Source of the DNA: Coptis chinensis
Taxonomy: Eukaryota > Streptophyta > Magnoliopsida > Ranunculales > Ranunculaceae
NCBI GenBank assembly: GCA_015680905.1
Contig: CM027378.1
Coordinates: 38,661,001 to 38,725,000 of the forward strand
Direction of reading: 5' to 3'
DNA: 64,000 nucleotides
Part shown: positions 60,023-64,000 of the stretch, piece after piece
Position numbering within the stretch: position 1 is the first letter of the stretch
Layout of the letters: each line of letters opens with the position of its first letter
Program-made: the position numbers and the translations under genes
Notes under the pieces: model-generated
Databases searched by the model: none
The model's input: the letters and a program-made list of their open reading frames with translations, nothing else
What the model was told of the DNA's origin: nothing

Positions 60023-62428
60023 TTGGCTTGGTTCCGGCCGGATTTTGGCGTTGGACTCCGTTTCAGGTTGGTCTTTTATGGTTCTTGTTATTCTTATCGT
60101 TTTTGTCCTCTTTGTTTGCTTCTATCCCTTCTCGTTATACTTCCCCTACAACTGTTAACATCGTTTCTCTATTCTAATATGTTCATCTTCCTCTTGATGG
60201 CGGCGACGGCCTCCGAGTCCCCCCCCTCCTCTCCCTCCGACGACTCTTCGCCCTCTAGATCTACCGAGGTGGCTTCTCCACCTCCAGTGGCCGCCACGGC
60301 GGCCCCCTCTACCTCTGGCCGTTTCCTTGCCCCTTTATTGCCGCCTTCTAGATATCGTAGGCCTAACTTAAGTGCGATTAGGGCTGCCTACGGTATTCGG
60401 TGGCATTTTGATGTAACACGCGCCGTCCGTCACCCACTATCCCCACTTAGTGCCTCCGCTGCCGGGTGTCTAGTTTGTGATGGGTCGGATCGTCGCGACT
60501 CGCGGCTCCCCTCACCGTCTTGGATGTGGAAGTGTGCAATCATTTCAATATCCCTCCCTGCCAAGGCATCGGCAACCACGGAGAATCATGTATGCCGCGA
60601 ACTACTACAAGCGGAGACAGGCAACCCCCAGATAACTTGCCGTGACCTTATCTCCCAATATTTTCTAAAGAAAAGTACCAAGGATGTGGGTATAGGATAC
60701 CAATCCTTCTGTGTCCGCCCCCAAAAGAAAACGTTCTTACTCCGTGTCACCACCTCGGACAAGCGGTGGTGGCACCACCCTTTATGCGTTCCGGTGACTT
60801 CACCGCTGCAGACCTCCGGCGGGGAGTAACACTCAACCACCTCGTTTTCCAATCTAGTGGTGAGTTTCATCCTCGTCCTTTCTTCTTTCGGCCTTTGGTC
60901 CGCCGACTAACCTTAGATTCTTGTTTGTGTTTCTTCGCAGGTTGGCGATCTGATTCCAAATCCAGCGTATACCGGGCGGCTACCCTCGTCCCATCTTCGA
61001 CAGACTCCGCGATCTCGGTATTGCTCAAGCTGAACGCCTGAACGTTAACCCCTCTACTGGTACCCCTTTGTTGGAAGTTCCTCAACTCCGCGACTTCACG
61101 GTTTTTGCCCGCCCTTTTTATCGTCCGCCTCCTCCGAGGAACGTAGACCCGAGCCTCGCCACCCCCACAAAACCGTTCGGTCTCACCATCGCCGCCCGAC
61201 CTATTCGAAGATCACGTTCCACATCCACCGCCCGTCATCTCTTGTTCCCCTCGGGCTTCCTACCGTGCCATCTCTACTTGGGAAGATCAATTCACCCCTC
61301 CACAGTCCCCCTCCGCGAACATGGATCTCTCACAGATGAAGTTGTTTGATAGTGATGAGGACGAAGTAACCGAAGTCTCTCCCCCTATCGCTGCGGCCAT
61401 TCCTGCTGATGGGCCGCCGACCAAGCGTCAGAGGACGGTAGGGTCCGAAGATCCCGTTCCCGCTGCCCGTGTGACCGAAGAAGATGCTCCCCCTCCTATC
61501 CCCCAGCGGCCAGGGAAAGAGGTTGCCCCTCCTGCCGACTTTGTCCCGGTTTTCAAGGTACGCCACCGCAGAGTCAATGTTGAGGATTCGGCTCTTGAGA
61601 ACCCCGCTGTGGCGTCCTCCATCTTTTACGGCTCCCACCTGCCAAAGGACCGGGCTTACGCTGATGCCGGTACCTTTGAACACCATCGCACTTCTCTGTA
61701 TACAAACTGGGAGAACTTTTTTTTTTTTTTTTTTTTTGGGACACCCTTGTCTCGTCTGTGCTTAGGTGAGCCTGAACATGTCGTATATGATCCGCGGCTT
61801 GTTCAGTGCCCGGTCTAAGGTAGATTCCTTGGAGAGAGAGATCAGTGGTCCTGACGGTCTGCGCGCTACTTGTGCATGACTCCAACAACAGCTAGACGCC
61901 GCCGACCTGGCAAAAACTCGAGCTCAGGATGAATTGAGAATCGCCGAGAACTCCCATCAGAATTATATGGACTCAGTCAATGACCGCCTGAGCCAGCAAC
62001 GCGCCTCTCTCCTCCAGCAGCACCAACGAGATACTGCGGCTCTTAAAGATCAGCACCAGGCAGATATGACTTCCCTCCAGGTCCATTACCGGTCCTTGGC
62101 GGACAAGAGAGTGGCCCGAAAGATCCGAGAGGAACATTCAAGGCTTCTCCAGGAAGGCCGTCTCCTACCTGAGGTGCCGTCGATCCCCGCTGATGAAGAT
62201 ATGGGCACCGTGGGGGAGATGGGTACCGCGGTGGAAACCAGACCGGAAGGGTCGGCTGGCGCTGGGGATGTTGTTGAAGATTTAGAAGAAAACCGGGAGG
62301 CTGTTGACGAAGCCCCTACGGAGGCCGCTGCCTCTCCCGCTGATGATGCCGTTGATGTCTCCACTGAAGAGTCCCCTGTTGGCGATTTAGGCAATACCAC
62401 CTTGGATGCACATTTGACTACTCCGTGA
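60023..62428 (+). pseudogene. Opposite-strand extra ORF of the gypsy element (Transposase_28-like)
   Basis: Several exon-like pieces in plus frames. The first has a Ser/Pro-rich part and RYRRPNLSAIRAAYGIRW, then IGYQSFCVRPQKKTFLLRV. A GT-AG intron (donor at about 60861, acceptor ttcttcgcag near 60939) leads to RPIFDRLRDLGIAQAERLNV. A Pro-rich acidic part starts at 61321 (MDLSQMKLFDSDEDEVTE). A coiled-coil part at 61770-62428 has LEREISG, LQQQLDAADLA and RLSQQRASLLQQHQRD, ending acidic. A shift near 60780, a 21-T run at 61717 and a TGA at about 61876 break it. It resembles proteins annotated as putative gypsy-type transposon (PF04195). Role unknown. Confidence 0.6.
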
Positions 62429-62651
62429 ACTCGAACTTGCTTTATTTGTGTTTGTATCTGTTTCTGTATGTTTCAGTTGTGGCGTCCTTGACGTTTTTGA
62501 ATACTGTTTAATTCCCTCCTTATGCAAGGAGTTTTGCTTAAAATTGTAACTTTGTTGACATTGTGGCCTCCTACTGGTGGTACCCTATTTTCACATGTCA
62601 TGTTTAACTCAAATGTTCGCCATCTCTATCATTGCGTGTATTCGATTCTAA

Positions 62652-62982
62652 CTCTCCCCCCGCTCTCTCCACGGCCGGTGGGCCAACTAGGGCATTGCCT
62701 TGCCCCTATGTTTGATCGGACCTCATGTCGCGAAGGGCTCTCCCCGCTCTGTGGACCGGCAAGCCGGATGGGGCATTGCCTTGCCCCTAAGTTTGATTCG
62801 GACCTCATGTCCGCGAAGGGCTCTCCCCCCGCTCTCTGTGACCGGCAAGCCGGATGGGGCATTGCCTTGCCCCTAAGTTTGATTCGGACCTCATGTCCGC
62901 GAAGGGCTCTCCCCCCCCGCTCTCTGTGACCGGCAGGCCGGCCGGGGCATTGCCTTGCCCCTAAGTTTGATTCGGTCATTTG
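62652..62982. repeat. Tandem repeat, about 86 bp, four copies
   Basis: Units at 62652-62737, 62738-62820, 62821-62906 and 62907-62982 share gaccggcaagccgga, ggggcattgccttgccccta and gatcggacctcatgtccgcg-like blocks. Copies 2 and 3 are nearly identical; copies 1 and 4 diverge. They lie between the end of pol and the opposite-strand ORF, where some Tat-type elements carry tandem repeats. Confidence 0.9.
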
Positions 62983-63059
62983 TTAGCTTCTCAAAAGTGC
63001 CGTTGTCTTATATATGTACAAACAGCCTACGTCCCTTGTCTGGACCAGTTTTACATTCA

Positions 63060-64000
63060 GACATGAAATTTTTTCAACATTCTTACATTCCAAGGCCTCT
63101 CTATCTGTTTTCCATCCTCAGTCTGCAGTCGGTATGTTCCGGCTCCTCCAACACCCACCACTAAGTACGGCCCTTCCCAATTGGGTCCCAACTTTCCTTC
63201 GTTCGCCTTTTTAGTGCTTGCGGTGACTTCGTCGGAGAACCTAATCGCCCGGTGCGGACTGCGGATCGCGATCCGCTTGCCATCTTGTCTCCGCGAGATG
63301 GCGGTGATATTCCTCTAGCCTAAATGCATTGCATTGTCGTCTCTCCTCCGCTAAGTTGGTCGCGAGCCAATATGCCTGATTCATCCCATCGTCCATTTGC
63401 ATTTTGTGCGTGTAGTGGTTGCCATCATTTCTGAAGGGATCACGGCCTCGATACCATATGCCAATGAGAACGGCGTCTCCTTTGTGGTCGTCCGTGGTGT
63501 AGTGCGGTATGCCCATAGCACCTTACTTAGTTCATCAGCCCATGCCCCCTTGCGACCTTCCAGCTTTCTTTTAAGGTTGTTCATGATCGTCTTGTTCGAT
63601 GATTCGGCCTGGCCATTCCCCTCCGGGTTGTATGGGGCCGAGAATCCCTGTTTCACATTATACGTCTGCAAGAATTCCCTCACTTTTGACCCCGTGAACT
63701 GCGTTCCGTTTATGCGACGACGATGGTGTGGCAACCCAAATCTACAGATAATGTTTTCCCACAAAAATTTGATCACCGCTCCTCCTCCTTGACTTCTTTG
63801 CAAGGCTACGGCCTCCACCCACTTTGTGAAATAATCCGTCGCCGCCAGCATGAACCTTCTTTTCCCCTTCGCCATTGGCAACGGACCCACTATATCCATG
63901 GCCCACATGGCAAATGGCCACGGACTGGACACGTTATGCAACGGTTCTGCTGGCGCAAATATTAGCTGAGCAAACCGCTGACACTTCCCACATTTCTTGG
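63060..64000 (-). pseudogene. Tat-type gypsy integrase, C-terminal part, cut by window end
   Basis: The main frame (63941-63381) has the integrase core: WPFAMWAMDIVGPLPMAKGK, ATDYFTKWVEA, ICRFGLPHH, then NPEGNGQAESSNKTIMNNLK and LSKVLWAYRTTPRT. A shift near 63400 leads to AYWLATNLAEERRQCNAF (63390-63300) and another to KKANEGKLGPNWEGPY, VGGAGTYRLQT and RPWNVRMLKKF ending near 63065. The integrase DDG region reads HRRRINGTQF instead of a DNGTQF-type motif, a further sign of decay. The start lies beyond the window. Confidence 0.8.

Larger units (their letters stand above)
59200..64000 (-). mobile_element. Tat-type Ty3/gypsy retrotransposon, 3' part
   Basis: The minus strand carries the integrase end of pol at the right edge, then an untranslated region with tandem repeats, then an extra open frame on the plus strand. 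This order (pol, spacer, opposite-strand extra ORF, 3' LTR) is known in the Tat group of plant gypsy elements. Its base composition is visibly richer in GC than the rest of the window. The left end and LTR were not defined, and the element continues past 64000. Confidence 0.65.

Noticed and set aside
60586-60870. Minus-strand open frame inside the gypsy extra ORF
   Set aside because: It is the shadow of the plus-strand coding frame; the plus frame has the family-like motifs.
62652-62982. CRISPR-like array
   Set aside because: The units are about 86 bp throughout, with no short repeat and unique spacer, and this is a plant retrotransposon.

Overview
This is plant nuclear DNA, most likely from a dicot. 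The genes carry many introns in an AT-rich background. The domains are plant-typical: an FHA plus tyrosyl-DNA phosphodiesterase protein, an Agenet/DUF724 protein and a type I MADS box. About half of the window is transposable-element material of plant families: hAT, Mutator, Helitron-like, Ty1/copia, Ty3/gypsy and LINE. I see no prokaryotic operons, no rRNA or tRNA genes, and no CRISPR array.

411-18712 (minus strand) is one host gene stretched to about 18 kb. I rebuilt 12 exons, joined by matching splice sites and phases, into an unbroken 939-codon reading frame for an FHA-domain TDP1-related protein. One intron appears to use a GC-AG splice pair. The introns hold a copia remnant, several small inverted-repeat elements, a LINE 3' end with its poly(A), and copia primer-binding sites. 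An 863-bp hAT-like element with a perfect 8-bp target duplication is also there.

18971-26872 is a block of DNA transposons just upstream of that gene. It has a 432-bp hAT-like element, then a second hAT-like element. The second one was later split by a 6.2-kb Mutator-like element with 268-bp terminal inverted repeats and a perfect 9-bp target duplication. The Mutator element holds a decayed MURA transposase and, on the other strand, a small two-exon zinc-binding gene that still reads open.

26947-29423 is a head-to-tail run of three related Helitron-like units. The first is interrupted by a 1264-bp solo LTR with a 5-bp target duplication. From 29424 to 33283 I recognise no gene apart from one unassigned open frame.

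33284-43364 (minus strand) holds an FCP1-like HAD-fold domain and, upstream, a 10-exon Agenet/DUF724 gene. The DUF724 gene has a recent tandem duplication of about 600 bp that copies two exons whose summed length keeps the frame, so 65 residues are repeated. A good donor near the end of the DUF724 frame lies in phase with the acceptor of the HAD exon. One fused transcript is therefore possible.

43365-49400 has palindrome-rich DNA, a type I MADS-box pseudogene (lost start codon and two nonsense codons), a 776-bp hAT-like element with a perfect 8-bp target duplication, and a decayed hAT transposase.

49400-57841 is a decayed Athila-like Ty3/gypsy element on the minus strand, with gag, protease, RT, RNase H and integrase all in pieces. 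59200-64000 is the 3' part of a second, more GC-rich gypsy element of Tat type. Its integrase runs off the right edge, followed by an array of about 86-bp tandem repeats and a long extra reading frame on the opposite strand. The two host genes are probably nuclear (DNA repair; chromatin or RNA-linked regulation). I see no sign that they work in one pathway.
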